From assembly GCA_025054935.1 (NCBI GenBank), contig JANWZD010000002.1:16149-80148 (forward strand): 64,000 nucleotides of DNA. Direction: 5' to 3'. Below the pieces are notes generated by a model. The model ran no database searches, was not told the origin of the DNA, and worked only from the letters and a program-made list of their open reading frames with translations. This document shows, one piece after another, positions 44,936 through 54,119 of the stretch; positions within the stretch are counted from its first letter, which is position 1; each line of letters begins with the position of its first letter. This DNA comes from Dehalococcoidia bacterium (lineage in GTDB: Bacteria > Chloroflexota > Dehalococcoidia > SpSt-223). A program made the position numbers and the translations under genes.

Positions 44936-45741
44936 CGGTCATCGTCTCGAGCGAGCGCGGCAGAAGCTGGCTCGCCGAGGTTGTGCACTACCGGGAGTTT
45001 CTCTTCAACCTCGTCAAGCGCGACTTGAAGGTGCGCTACCGCAACTCGATCCTCGGCTTTATCTGGTCGCTTCTCAATCCGCTCCTGATGATGGTCGTCT
45101 TTTCCGTTGTCTTCAGCGTCCTGAGCGCCGGTGCGCCGGTGCAGAACTATCCGATCTTTATCCTCGTCGCCCTTCTGCCCTGGAATTACACCGCGGCGTC
45201 GGTGACAGGCGCGGTGAATGCGATCGTCGGCAATGCCCATCTGATCAAGCGGGTCTACTTCCCGCGCGAGATCTTGCCCGCCTCGCTGGTGATCTCGAAC
45301 CTGGTCAACCTGCTGCTGGCGCTGCCGGTGCTGTTTCTCCTCAAGCTTGCGCTCGGCTCTCCTTTCTCAGAGTATGTGCTGCTCCTTCCGCTCGTTCTTG
45401 CGCTGCAGACGGTTTTTCTCCTCGGCGTGGCGTTCTTTCTCTCCAGCATCAACGTCTACTTTCGTGATACCGAAGTGATTGTCGATGTCTTCATCCTCGC
45501 GTGGTTCTTCTTGTCTCCCGTGGTTTACAACATGGAGCAGCTCGCCCCCGATTTCGCCCAAGTGCTCTACTGGGTCAATCCCATGGCCTCGCTCCTTTCT
45601 TCCTATCGGCTGATCCTGTATAACAATGCGCCTCCCGACCCGCTCTTCATGCTCCGGACGACATTAACCTGCGTCGTCACGTTCCTCGTCGGGTATCTCA
45701 TCTTCCGTCGGCTCGCCCCGAACTTTGGGGAGGAAGTCTGA
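44932..45741 (+). CDS. Polysaccharide ABC exporter permease (Wzm/TagG type, ABC-2)
   Basis: 269 residues, six transmembrane helices. NLVKRDLKVRYRNSILGFIWSLLNPLLMMVVFSVVFS at the start, NAHLIKRVYFPREILP in the cytoplasmic loop and the last helix region ending RRLAPNFGEEV are hallmarks of O-antigen or teichoic acid exporters. It forms the channel with the overlapping ATPase (ATGA). Together they export a lipid-linked glycan. Confidence 0.93.
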   Translation: MTVIVSSERGRSWLAEVVHYREFLFNLVKRDLKVRYRNSILGFIWSLLNPLLMMVVFSVVFSVLSAGAPVQNYPIFILVALLPWNYTAASVTGAVNAIVGNAHLIKRVYFPREILPASLVISNLVNLLLALPVLFLLKLALGSPFSEYVLLLPLVLALQTVFLLGVAFFLSSINVYFRDTEVIVDVFILAWFFLSPVVYNMEQLAPDFAQVLYWVNPMASLLSSYRLILYNNAPPDPLFMLRTTLTCVVTFLVGYLIFRRLAPNFGEEV

Positions 45742-45932
45742 CCGCGAAGAAAGGCCGCGAGCGCGCTGATACGGCGAGCGTCGCTTCGCTGCCTTCAGTG
45801 ACCGCCGCCGCCGAGACCGCTGGTCGGTCACGAAAGACGGAGGACCCCCGCGCGGCGTTGCGGAGAACGGCGCTGTCTCCCCCACGGCGCGATTCCGAAC
45901 TGCTTCCGGCGGGCGGGCCGTGTCAGCGAGCC

Positions 45933-47573
45933 CTAGCTGCCTCCCGGAGAGGTCGGGGTTGGGGTTGGCGTCACTGTTGCGGTTGCGGTCGGGGTGGCCG
46001 TTGAGGTTCGGGTCGGGGTCGCTGTGGGGAGGGGAGTGGGCGTGTGCTGACGGATCAGGACGTTGGTTACCTCGATTGAGCGCGAAGTGATGGACGTCGC
46101 AGTCGGTTGCTGCGCCGACCCTCGCGTGGCGGTGGGCGAGGGGGTGGCGGTCGGAGTTGGAGAAGGAGTGGCGGTTGGGGTCGGAGAAGGAGTAGCGGTC
46201 GGAGTTGGAGAACCGGGGCAGGGCGCGAGAGAGCAGACCGCTTCATACACGTCGATCCGCCGCTTCGTCACGCCGTTGCGCGCGTCGAAGATCGGCTTGC
46301 CGGTGGAGGCGAGCGCACTCTGCCAGCCGTTGATGCCGGCACTGGGGTTCGCTGAGGCGAGCACGGCGATCAAGCCGGCAGCATGGGGCGCCGCTTGGGA
46401 GGTACCGGAGAACTGCCAGCCGCCGGCCGCGATCCGCGCGCCCGGCGCAAGCGCAGTCAGGTACGCGGCGGACTGGGAGAAACAGGCGATAACATCGGCG
46501 GCCGGCGACTGAGTGGGGCAGACACCGAGCGGGGGGAAGGTCGAGTCGTAGACCGCGCCGACGCTGAGCGCGCCGGGCGCGCAGGCAGGGTCTGCGAGGC
46601 CATCCGCATAACTTCCGCCGACAATGGCGCTGTTCCCGGCTGCGACAACCGGAATGACGCCCGCGGCGCGCAGTGCCGAAAAGGCGCTGCTGGCGAAGGA
46701 GGCGACGCAAGGCGTCGGGAAGTGACTAGTGTCGCCAAGCGAGAGGTTGACAGCGCGAATGTTGTAGGTCGCGCGATTGGCGATCACCCAGTCGATTGCA
46801 GCGAGAATGTCGGGGTCGCGGGCATAATCGCCGGAAAACACATCGAGCGCGACGATCTTCGCTCCCGGCGCGACCCCGACAACGATCGCGGCGACGTTCG
46901 TGCCGTGCCCATCGGCATCGCGTTGTCCATCCTCGGGCGCGAAGTCGCGGGCGTCCACCACTTTACAGGTGTCGGGCGGAGTGTTCAGCCCCGTGCAGCC
47001 GAAGGGCGAAGCGAGATAGTCGACGCCGGTGTCGATCACGGCCACACTCACGCCCGTGCCAAGGTATCCCGCGGCCGCCGCTTGCGGCTGCTTAATCAGC
47101 GGAAGGCTTTCCCCAAGGAGTGCCCGCCGCTCGCCGACGCGCACAATCGAAGCGACGCCGGGCCGGGTCAGTGCCTGCTGCGCTTCCTCGACCGAACGGA
47201 AGCGGACGAGCTGGACGCCAAGATACGGATAGTCGCGAACGACGTCGAACGGCCCGGCGCGCTGCTTGATCGCGGCAAGTTCTGCGCGCTGAAGCGCGGG
47301 CAGGTCGGCCAGGTGATGGCCGCGGCGCGCGCGTTCTGCGCTGAGCGCCGCTCGCATAGGGCGGTCGTCGAAGATGAGAAACGCCTCGACCTCCGCTTCG
47401 CCCTCCAGAGCAGCGAGCACATGAGGGTCGAGGTGCGGGGAAGGCGCCTGCGCTCTCTCCGGCGCGCCGCCGTCTTCCCGCAGCTGCGGCACCGCCGGTC
47501 CTGCAGCGAGGGGTGCAGCGGCCAGCGCGAGGAGGGTGACGGCCGCGCCGATGAGGAGAGGCCGGGAGAGCAA
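45933..47573 (-). CDS. Secreted subtilisin-like serine protease (S8) with Thr-Pro repeat tail
   Basis: About 546 residues. Signal-like helix RPLLIGAAVTLLALAAAPLAAGP, an inhibitor I9-like prodomain (...VRDYPYLGVQLVRFRSVEEAQQAL), and the peptidase: VIDTGVD (Asp), DGHGTNVAA (His), VPVVAAGNS (oxyanion Asn) and FSGTSQAAPHAAG (Ser). The tail has repeated TPTATPSP units and a Thr-rich end, probably wall-spanning. Start uncertain: TTG at 47573 places the signal peptide at the N-terminus; the first ATG at 47714 would add 47 unlikely residues. Function: extracellular proteolysis. Confidence 0.87.
   Translation of the reverse strand: MLSRPLLIGAAVTLLALAAAPLAAGPAVPQLREDGGAPERAQAPSPHLDPHVLAALEGEAEVEAFLIFDDRPMRAALSAERARRGHHLADLPALQRAELAAIKQRAGPFDVVRDYPYLGVQLVRFRSVEEAQQALTRPGVASIVRVGERRALLGESLPLIKQPQAAAAGYLGTGVSVAVIDTGVDYLASPFGCTGLNTPPDTCKVVDARDFAPEDGQRDADGHGTNVAAIVVGVAPGAKIVALDVFSGDYARDPDILAAIDWVIANRATYNIRAVNLSLGDTSHFPTPCVASFASSAFSALRAAGVIPVVAAGNSAIVGGSYADGLADPACAPGALSVGAVYDSTFPPLGVCPTQSPAADVIACFSQSAAYLTALAPGARIAAGGWQFSGTSQAAPHAAGLIAVLASANPSAGINGWQSALASTGKPIFDARNGVTKRRIDVYEAVCSLAPCPGSPTPTATPSPTPTATPSPTPTATPSPTATRGSAQQPTATSITSRSIEVTNVLIRQHTPTPLPTATPTRTSTATPTATATVTPTPTPTSPGGS
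46138..46209. repeat. Three 24-bp tandem repeats inside the protease gene
   Basis: Three near-identical 24-bp units (46138-46161, 46162-46185, 46186-46209) encode repeated ATPSPTPT-like octapeptides in the protease tail. This is a coding microsatellite-type repeat, not a CRISPR. Copy number may vary between strains. Confidence 0.85.
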
Positions 47574-47740
47574 TCGCTTCGTGATGACCCTCAGGCGTGC
47601 ATCTTCATCGCAAGGCGATGGGGCACGCTTGCTGACGAATTGTATGCGTTGCCTTCCTCGAGATGCTAGGACGCCGCATGGTGGTCCATCCGCCGAGCGA
47701 GCAAACTGCCGCATGCTATACTCGCCCGAGGCGCTCGGCG

Positions 47741-49039
47741 ATGAAAGTATTTCTGACCGCTCTTGGCTGCAAGTTGAACCAAGCCGAAGTCGATCGCTTC
47801 GCTGAGCAGTTCGTCGATGCCGGCTACGCGGTCGTCGAGGAGGCGCGCCATGCTGACTTGGCGATTGTGCACTCCTGCACGGTCACGCACGTTGCGGACA
47901 AGAAGTCGCGTCAGGCGATCCGCCAAGCGAAGCGGGCGAACCCGGCGGCGCGCGTGATCGTGAGTGGGTGCTACGCTGAGACCGCAGCGGGGGAACTTGC
48001 CGGCCTTCCGGAGGTCGATCTCGTCGTCAGTCAGCGGGAGACGCCGCGCCTGATTGAACTGGCAAGCGCCCTCGGCGTGGTGCCCGAGCCGTTGCGCGAT
48101 GGGAGTGTTCCTCACCCATTCCCGCTGCCTCGTACCCGGACGCGCGCCTTCGTCAAAATCCAGGACGGCTGCAACGACTTTTGCGCGTACTGCATCATCC
48201 CCTACTCGCGTGGGCGTGTCCGCAGCGTGCCGGTGGACGCGGTCATCGCCGACATCGAGCGCAAGCTGGAGCGCGGCTATCGCGAAATTGTCCTGACGGG
48301 GGTGAGCATCGGCGCCTACGGCCACGACCAGGGGCCGAAGCGAGCCACGACCAGTCTCTCTCAGCTGATAGGCGAGATCCTCGATCGGACGAAGGTCGAA
48401 CGACTGCGGATCACCTCGCTCGAGCCGCACGACTTCGACCCCCAGCTCCTGCCGTATTTTCGCGACGAACGGGTCTGCCCGCATCTCCATCTCTGTCTCC
48501 AGAGCGGCAGCGATGCGACCTTACGTCGGATGCGCCGCCGCTACGATACTGCCGAGTATGCCGCGGTTGCTGCAGCGCTGCGCGCGGCCAATCCGCGGAT
48601 GCAGCTGACGACCGATGTGATCGTGGGCTTTCCCGGCGAGACGGACGAGGAGTTCGCCGAGACGCTCGCGTTCGTGGAACGTCTCGGGTTTGCGGCCCTC
48701 CATGTCTTCCGCTATTCGCCGCGGGCGGGGACGCGAGCCGCAAGCTTTCCCAATCAGGTTCCGGAACCAGTGAAGAAGGCTCGGAGCGAAACGTTGATGG
48801 CTCTCGGGGAGCGGCTCGCTGCCGCGGCGCGGGCGGCGCAGCCGGGTCAGCGCGCTCGCGTGCTGTTCGAGGAGGCGGCGCGCCTCAACGGCCAGCCGGC
48901 ATGGGTCGGACTGACAGAACAGTACTTCCGCACGATCGTGCCGGCGAGGGAGCCGCTCGACGGCCAAATCCGCTCCGTTGTCATCACAGGGGCAACCTCG
49001 ACACTGCTTGTCGGCTGCTTGGCTAAGGAGATCGCGTGA
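47741..49039 (+). CDS. mtaB: tRNA t6A37 methylthiotransferase MtaB
   Basis: 432 residues, radical-SAM methylthiotransferase. The N-terminal UPF0004 domain (MKVFLTALGCKLNQAEVDRF, HSCTVTHVADKKSRQAIRQAKRANPAARVIVSGCYAE) carries the three cluster Cys; the radical-SAM motif is CNDFCAYC; a C-terminal TRAM-like domain follows (about 370-432). The start GCKLNQAE is the MtaB variant. It converts t6A37 to ms2t6A37. ATG at 47741 has GAGG upstream and TATACT at 47717; the earlier in-frame start at 47663 precedes that box. Confidence 0.94.
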   Translation: MKVFLTALGCKLNQAEVDRFAEQFVDAGYAVVEEARHADLAIVHSCTVTHVADKKSRQAIRQAKRANPAARVIVSGCYAETAAGELAGLPEVDLVVSQRETPRLIELASALGVVPEPLRDGSVPHPFPLPRTRTRAFVKIQDGCNDFCAYCIIPYSRGRVRSVPVDAVIADIERKLERGYREIVLTGVSIGAYGHDQGPKRATTSLSQLIGEILDRTKVERLRITSLEPHDFDPQLLPYFRDERVCPHLHLCLQSGSDATLRRMRRRYDTAEYAAVAAALRAANPRMQLTTDVIVGFPGETDEEFAETLAFVERLGFAALHVFRYSPRAGTRAASFPNQVPEPVKKARSETLMALGERLAAAARAAQPGQRARVLFEEAARLNGQPAWVGLTEQYFRTIVPAREPLDGQIRSVVITGATSTLLVGCLAKEIA

Positions 49040-49707
49040 ACGTCTTCAACCGCCTGATCGTTGTGCTCCTCGCCGTCCTCACTATCATCTGCTCAGCGTT
49101 CACGATCCTCGCGCTCGCCCTCTACCAAGGCGAGGTGATCGACATCTTCCGGCAAGTGGCCGCTGCCTACCCGCGCGGCGTTGGGCTCGAGACGGAGGTT
49201 GTCATCGGAATTGGCGTGTTCGCGGCGCTGCTGTCGGTCCTCGCTGCGATTGTGCTCTGGTTTGAGGTCGTTCCCGCCGGCGCGTCCGGGGTCCGTCTTC
49301 AGTCTGTCGGCGGGGCGATCGCTATTGTCACGAACGACGCGATCGTTCAGCGGGTCCGCTACGAGACTGAGCGGGTGCCGGGGGTCCGTCAGGCGCGCGC
49401 CTCGATGAAGACCAACGGCCGCGAGGCGATTATCCGGATCGATGCCCGACTGGCGGCCGACGTGCCCGTTGCTCCAGTTGTCGATCAAATTTCGGGGGTT
49501 GTGCGCGAGGCGGTCGAAGGGCAGATGGGCGTGCGGATTCGCCAGCTGCAGGTGTACGTCAGGAATGAGCCGGGGAGCGCGCGTCCTGCTCCAAGCGCAG
49601 CGGTGAGCCCGGCGCCTCCTCCGCTGCCGACCGGCGCCGCATCCGCTTCCGACCCCGCGTCAGGCTCGAGCGGCGGCTCGCTCCTCCATCCTGACAGCCG
49701 GCTGTAG
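49036..49707 (+). CDS. amaP: Alkaline shock response membrane anchor-like protein (AmaP type)
   Basis: 223 residues. Two N-terminal transmembrane helices (LIVVLLAVLTIICSAFTILALALY; VVIGIGVFAALLSVLAAIVLWF) precede an Asp23-like domain (GGAIAIVTNDAIVQRVRYETERVPGVRQARASMKTNGREAIIRIDARLAADVPVAPVVDQISGVVREAVEGQMGVRI). A Pro/Ser-rich tail follows. AmaP anchors Asp23 at the membrane in Firmicutes; here both parts seem fused. The GTG overlaps mtaB (GTGA). Confidence 0.75.
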   Translation: MNVFNRLIVVLLAVLTIICSAFTILALALYQGEVIDIFRQVAAAYPRGVGLETEVVIGIGVFAALLSVLAAIVLWFEVVPAGASGVRLQSVGGAIAIVTNDAIVQRVRYETERVPGVRQARASMKTNGREAIIRIDARLAADVPVAPVVDQISGVVREAVEGQMGVRIRQLQVYVRNEPGSARPAPSAAVSPAPPPLPTGAASASDPASGSSGGSLLHPDSRL

Positions 49708-49718
49708 CCGAGGGACAT

Positions 49719-50267
49719 CTGACACTCGCGGCGATCCTCGAAGCAGTGCTCTTCGTCGCGGAGGCGCCCGTCAGCCTGCGCCGTCTCGCTGAAGTCGCCG
49801 GCTGCGATGAGGCGGCTGTCGCCGAAGCGCTGGAGGAGCTCGAACAGCAACTCGCCGGTCGCGGCATTCGCCTCCAGCGCCACCATGAACTGGTCCAGCT
49901 CGTCACCGCGCCGGAAGCGGCCGCCGCAGTCGAGCGGTTCCTCGGCCTCGATGGGACGGTTCGCCTCTCGAACGCGGCCTTGGAGACGCTCGCGGTTATC
50001 GCCTACCGCCAGCCGGTCACCCGCGCTCAGATCGAGCAGGTGCGCGGCGTCAGCGCCGACCGCGCGATCGCGACCTTGATCGCTCATGGCTTGATTGAGG
50101 AAGTAGGGCGCCTCAATGCGGTTGGGCGGCCGGCGCTCTTCGGCACGACCGTCGAGTTCTTAGAACATTTCGGTCTGCGCAGCCTCGCTGACCTGCCGCC
50201 CCTGCCTCAAGCAGAAGAGGAGAGCGCCGACCCCCTCGGCTCTTCCGGGGAGGAGCTTATGGAGTGA
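49719..50267 (+). CDS. scpB: Segregation and condensation protein B, probable CTG start
   Basis: 182 residues. Two winged-helix domains: LAAILEAVLFVAEAPVSLRRLAEVAGC and LSNAALETLAVIAYRQPVTRAQIEQVRGVSADRAIATLIAHGLIEEVGRLNAVGRPALFGTTVEFLEHFGL. ScpB is the kleisin-associated subunit of the SMC condensin. The usual first helix requires starting at CTG 49719, which has GAGG five bases upstream; an in-frame TGA at 49692 and no ATG, GTG or TTG before GTG 49746 leave few alternatives. scpA is not adjacent. Confidence 0.88.
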   Translation: MTLAAILEAVLFVAEAPVSLRRLAEVAGCDEAAVAEALEELEQQLAGRGIRLQRHHELVQLVTAPEAAAAVERFLGLDGTVRLSNAALETLAVIAYRQPVTRAQIEQVRGVSADRAIATLIAHGLIEEVGRLNAVGRPALFGTTVEFLEHFGLRSLADLPPLPQAEEESADPLGSSGEELME

Positions 50268-50961
50268 GGGGAACTGACGGCGCGCCGGGGGAAGCGGTCA
50301 CGCCCCAGACCTGAAGCAGCGCTTCGCTGGTAGTGACGCCGCCGTCGGGGAGGTAGCGGCGGAGCGCCGCGATCGCCGCATCGTGAGCGGCGCAGTCGGT
50401 CTGGGCGACGCAGTCCTCCGGGACGACCACATAGTAATCAAGCTGGACGCCGAGGCGCGCTGTCCAATCGACGCAGGCGCTGGTCATCGTTCCGGTTGCG
50501 ATCACCGTCTGAACCCCGTTTGCCCGCAGCAGCTGGTCAAGGTCGGTGCCGATCCACGGCGGCTGACGATGCTTGCGGACGACAAGGTCGCCGGGCTGGG
50601 GCGCGACCGCAGCGCAGATTTGATGTCCCCATGTTCCCTCAAGACAGAGTTCCGGGCAGTCTCCGCCGTGCAGCTTCAGCCGGTAGGCGAGGTAGGCCGG
50701 GGACTCGGTCGCGCCGTCCCGAGCAACGGTATGCTGGACGTAAACGACGCGCGTCCCCGCTCGGCGCGCTCCATCGAGCAGCCGGCGGAGCTTGGTGAGC
50801 ATGGTCTGGAGCGGCGTTATGTCTTGTCCGCGCCGGTGCACGTAGCCGCCGAGCGAGCAGAAGTCGTTCTGCACGTCAACGACGACAACTGCCGAATGCG
50901 TCGGGTTCACCCACTCCTCGAGCGTCATCAGGACGTTCTTGCCGAAGTACGTGATCGCCAT
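50257..50961 (-). CDS. Cysteine hydrolase of the isochorismatase family
   Basis: 234 residues. The Asp-Lys-Cys triad is visible in VVVVDVQNDFCS, LVVRKHRQPPW and ATGTMTSACVDWTARLG. Close to nicotinamidase/isochorismatase/biuret-type amidohydrolases; the exact amide or vinyl-ether substrate cannot be told. ATG at 50961 has AAAGGAG upstream. Its 3' end overlaps the convergent scpB end by 11 bp. Confidence 0.88.
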   Translation of the reverse strand: MAITYFGKNVLMTLEEWVNPTHSAVVVVDVQNDFCSLGGYVHRRGQDITPLQTMLTKLRRLLDGARRAGTRVVYVQHTVARDGATESPAYLAYRLKLHGGDCPELCLEGTWGHQICAAVAPQPGDLVVRKHRQPPWIGTDLDQLLRANGVQTVIATGTMTSACVDWTARLGVQLDYYVVVPEDCVAQTDCAAHDAAIAALRRYLPDGGVTTSEALLQVWGVTASPGAPSVPLTP

Positions 50962-51049
50962 AGCGTTCTCCTTTCGCTTTACCGGGAGCACGGGCGCGGT
51001 CTCCAGCGCGGCCGCCAGCAGTGCCCGCGGCGCAGGATGAGAACGCAGT

Positions 51050-52396
51050 CTAACCTTTTGGCCGTTCGTCGATGATGCGCCGCGCTTTCATCGTGCTCCC
51101 AGGAACATAGATTGCCGCCAGATCGACGACTTCGACTGTGGGGGTAACGCGGACCGCATTGCGCACTTCGGCGATGATGGCGCGGGTTACCGCCTCAGCG
51201 TCGCCGGTGACAGCAAGCCGGAGCAGCATCTCGTCCATCGAATACGGGTCGGTAGGGTCTTCCTTCCGAAAGATCACTTGATACTCTTGAACCTCAGGGC
51301 GAGCGCTGAGCAGGTTATGGAGGACGTCGGGGTTGACGAGCATGCCCCGCACCTTCGTCAGATGGTCAGCGCGGAAGGGGGGCTGGAGGACGCGCTCCGT
51401 CGTCAGCCCGCAATCGGGGCATCGGCCGCGCGCGAGCGCGGTGATATCGCCGAGGACATACCGCAGAAGCACCGTGCCTCGACGGTTGAGGTGGGTCATG
51501 ACGAGCAAGCCCTGCTCGCCGTCGGGAAGACGTTCTCCCGTCTCTGGATGAACGATCTCGAAGTAGTAAAGGTCGGGGGCAGGGTTCATAAGCGGTCCGC
51601 CTTCGCGGCACTCAACGAAAGCGGACTGGGCTTCGGTGAAGCCTAGCCGGACGTTGATCGCGGGCGAGACGGCACCGAGGCGGGTCAGTCGTGCTCGAAT
51701 ATCCTCGCGGAGACCGGCCGGACACGGTTCCCCGGTGAAGCACGCGAGGCGGACGCTCGAGAAATCGGCGCCAAGCTCTTCGGCGCGGATGAGCAGACGG
51801 CGGAGAAAGCTTGGTACCGAACCGAGAACGGTGGGACGCTTGCGCTCGACAAGCCGGATGACGTCGTCGAGCGACCGCTGCACGGGAAACTCCGGGTAGC
51901 GCGCGCCGGGCATGGCGTTGAGGACGAGCGCTCCAGTCCCTTGAATGGCAGTGCGCAGAAAGGCGCCGCTGGGATAGGCGGTGAGCGGAAAGAGATTGGC
52001 GACGATGTCGTCCTCGCGCACGCCGGCGATGCGAAAGAGGCGCGTCCAGCATTCGATGGTTGCATAGAAGTCGTGCGTCGTGCTGTAGACCGGCGTCGGG
52101 CGCCCGGTCGTGCCGGTGGTGTAGGCAATATCCCAAATGACCTGCTCGTGGACGGGGAGGTCCGGCGCCTGCAGCCGAAAGGCCTCCGGGTCGGCCATGA
52201 GGTCGGCCTTGCGGGTGAGCGGCAGGCGCTGCAGGTCGTCGACCGTTTGGAGATCGGCGGCGGTGAGCCCCTGTTCGCGAAACAGCCGCTGGTAGAACGG
52301 ATGGGCGCGCTCGCAGAGCGCCACCATCCGCGCGAGCGCCGCGTTTTGGCGCGCGCGCAGTTCCTCCGGCGCTAAGGTGAGGACCGCGGCAACCAT
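51050..52396 (-). CDS. Phenylacetate-CoA ligase family protein (PaaK-like)
   Basis: 448 residues, adenylate-forming enzyme. P-loop-type motif AYTTGTTGRPTPVYST; the later motif LRYVLGDITAL; a Cys pair CPDCGLTTER of PaaK-like zinc motifs; C-terminal ACT-like domain ending MKARRIIDERPKG with the catalytic Lys region. N-terminal ARQNAALARMVALCERAHPFYQRLF is typical. It activates an aryl or acyl acid to its CoA thioester. The acid cannot be named from sequence; no phenylacetate pathway genes are near. Confidence 0.87.
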   Translation of the reverse strand: MVAAVLTLAPEELRARQNAALARMVALCERAHPFYQRLFREQGLTAADLQTVDDLQRLPLTRKADLMADPEAFRLQAPDLPVHEQVIWDIAYTTGTTGRPTPVYSTTHDFYATIECWTRLFRIAGVREDDIVANLFPLTAYPSGAFLRTAIQGTGALVLNAMPGARYPEFPVQRSLDDVIRLVERKRPTVLGSVPSFLRRLLIRAEELGADFSSVRLACFTGEPCPAGLREDIRARLTRLGAVSPAINVRLGFTEAQSAFVECREGGPLMNPAPDLYYFEIVHPETGERLPDGEQGLLVMTHLNRRGTVLLRYVLGDITALARGRCPDCGLTTERVLQPPFRADHLTKVRGMLVNPDVLHNLLSARPEVQEYQVIFRKEDPTDPYSMDEMLLRLAVTGDAEAVTRAIIAEVRNAVRVTPTVEVVDLAAIYVPGSTMKARRIIDERPKG

Positions 52397-52463
52397 GCGC
52401 CCCCTCGCCAGTCGATGTGTCGGCCGATCCTACTGGCGAGGGAAGCGCGCTGGCAACGCGGCG

Positions 52464-54023
52464 TTACTCCCAGCGCATTTCAACGTAGTAGCGAGCGTCG
52501 GAGCCGCCGACAGGGATGAGCAGCCCTTTCTTCGTGGCGCTCGGCGTGAACGGCTGGATCAGGAAGAGCGAGACTGCCTCGGAGTGAAGCCGAGCTGCTG
52601 CCTGCTGATAGAGCCGCGCGCGCTGCTCTCGGTCGAGGGTTGTCTTTGCCTGCTGATAGAGGCGGTCAAACTCGGCGTCTTCCCAGCGTCGGCCGCGCTC
52701 CCAGGTGAAGTCGCTGCTGAACCAGCGGTAGACGCTCTGCGCCTCGAAGGTTTGATCCCAGTTCAGCACCTGCATCCAGATCGCGGCGTTCTTCTGGTCG
52801 TTATTGTTCTCGGCGGTCCACAGCGCCAGTTCGCGGATCTGGACATTGGCGGTGATGCCGACATCGCGCAGCTGCCCCTGGATCAGCTCGGCGAGGTCCT
52901 TCGGCGTCGTCCCGGTGGTCGCGTGGGTCATCGCGACGGTGAAGCCGTTGGCATAGCCCGCTTCGGCGAGCAGCTGCCGCGCCCGCGCTGGGTCATAAGG
53001 ATACGGCTGCAGAGCAGGATTGAAGCCGAGCGCGGCCGGCCCGAGCAGGTGGCTGTCGATGCGGGCTGCGCCGCCGTAGATCGCTTGGACGATTGCCTCT
53101 TTGTCAATCGCATAGTTGATGGCGAGGCGCACGCGCCGGTCAGCCGTGGGACCGCTTCGCGTCTCCAGCAGGTAGCTCACAGTCGCGTTTCCGGCTCCGC
53201 GGTAGATGGTGAAGCCGGCCGCTTCCAGCTGGCGGACAGCGCTCGCAGGGATCCCGGCCGCCATGTCGACTTGACCGGTCTGCAGTGCCGCAACGCGCTG
53301 CGAAGCCTCGGGGACGAAGCGAAGCTCGAGCTCTTTCACCTTGGGGCGGCCGCGCGGCGAGCGGTGCTCGGGGCCCATCGCCTCATAGACGTTCGCGATC
53401 TGGTAGTCGGTCGAAACCACCCGGAACGGCCCGCTCCCGATCGGTTTGCGGAAGAACTCGTCGGGCCCCTGCTCGCGCAGTTCCTGCATCGGCGTGATCA
53501 TGGCGAGCCCGATCACGGCCGGGAAGGTGGGATCGACGACCTTCATGGTGAAAGTTATCGTTTTGCCGGAGCCGTCGAACCGGTCGACGGTGGTAAAGAG
53601 CGCCAGCGCCGGCAGCCGCTCGTTCGGGTCGCTGTAGCGCCGGAAGGTGCCCAGCACGTCCTCGATCGTGACCGCTCGTCCGTTGTGGAATGTCCAGTCG
53701 CCGAGCGTAAACTCCCACGTCTTGTCGTCAATCGTCCGCCACGAGGTGGCGAGCGCCGGCTGCACCTGCCCCTTATCGTCGATAAACGTCAGCCCGTCGA
53801 ACACCGGCCAGAGGGTCGCCAGCGACGCACTCACGGTGGCGCGCCCCGTCTCCATACTGGCGATGGTCTGAGCGCCGATGGCGATGGTGATCTTTCCGGT
53901 CGGCCCCGCTGCTTGAGGCGGCGCCGGCGCCGCGGATGGCGCGGCAGGAGTACAGGCGACAAGGGTGACGAGAGCGACGATGCCGAGGGGAGAAGAGAAC
54001 CAGCGCGGACGAAGGCGAGCCAT
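52464..54023 (-). CDS. ABC transporter substrate-binding lipoprotein (family 5, dipeptide/oligopeptide type)
   Basis: 519 residues. A lipobox (TLVAC) in the N-terminal signal (PRWFSSPLGIVALVTLVACTPAAP) gives a lipid-anchored protein. The SBP_bac_5 pattern is seen: TWEFTLGDWTFHNGRAVTIEDVLGTFRRY, LRFVPEASQRVAALQTGQVDMAAGIP, RRVRLAINYAIDKEAIVQAI and AYGGAA-like helices. It binds peptides, nickel or similar ligands for an ABC importer. No permease or ATPase genes adjoin, so it is an orphan here. ATG has GGAG upstream; TATAAT on the minus strand at 54058-54063. Confidence 0.9.
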   Translation of the reverse strand: MARLRPRWFSSPLGIVALVTLVACTPAAPSAAPAPPQAAGPTGKITIAIGAQTIASMETGRATVSASLATLWPVFDGLTFIDDKGQVQPALATSWRTIDDKTWEFTLGDWTFHNGRAVTIEDVLGTFRRYSDPNERLPALALFTTVDRFDGSGKTITFTMKVVDPTFPAVIGLAMITPMQELREQGPDEFFRKPIGSGPFRVVSTDYQIANVYEAMGPEHRSPRGRPKVKELELRFVPEASQRVAALQTGQVDMAAGIPASAVRQLEAAGFTIYRGAGNATVSYLLETRSGPTADRRVRLAINYAIDKEAIVQAIYGGAARIDSHLLGPAALGFNPALQPYPYDPARARQLLAEAGYANGFTVAMTHATTGTTPKDLAELIQGQLRDVGITANVQIRELALWTAENNNDQKNAAIWMQVLNWDQTFEAQSVYRWFSSDFTWERGRRWEDAEFDRLYQQAKTTLDREQRARLYQQAAARLHSEAVSLFLIQPFTPSATKKGLLIPVGGSDARYYVEMRWE

Positions 54024-54107
54024 TGCACTACTCCACTGCGCACTGCGCGGATACAACATTATAAACGCGCATGCAAATGACTGCCGTGATTTCCTTCGCC
54101 CCTCGGC

Positions 54108-54119
54108 TAGAATCTCTGC
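54108..54119 (+). promoter_or_regulatory. -10-like TAGAAT six bases before a GTG start
   Basis: TAGAAT (54108-54113) lies 6 bp before the GTG of the next gene, with no Shine-Dalgarno sequence, consistent with a leaderless transcript. Confidence 0.5.

Noticed and set aside
46120-46215. Tandem repeats considered as a CRISPR array
   Set aside because: Units are contiguous without spacers and encode Thr-Pro repeats of the protease tail.
52377-54080. 567-codon open frame antisense to the peptide-binding lipoprotein
   Set aside because: Shadow of a well-supported gene with a lipobox and family motifs.
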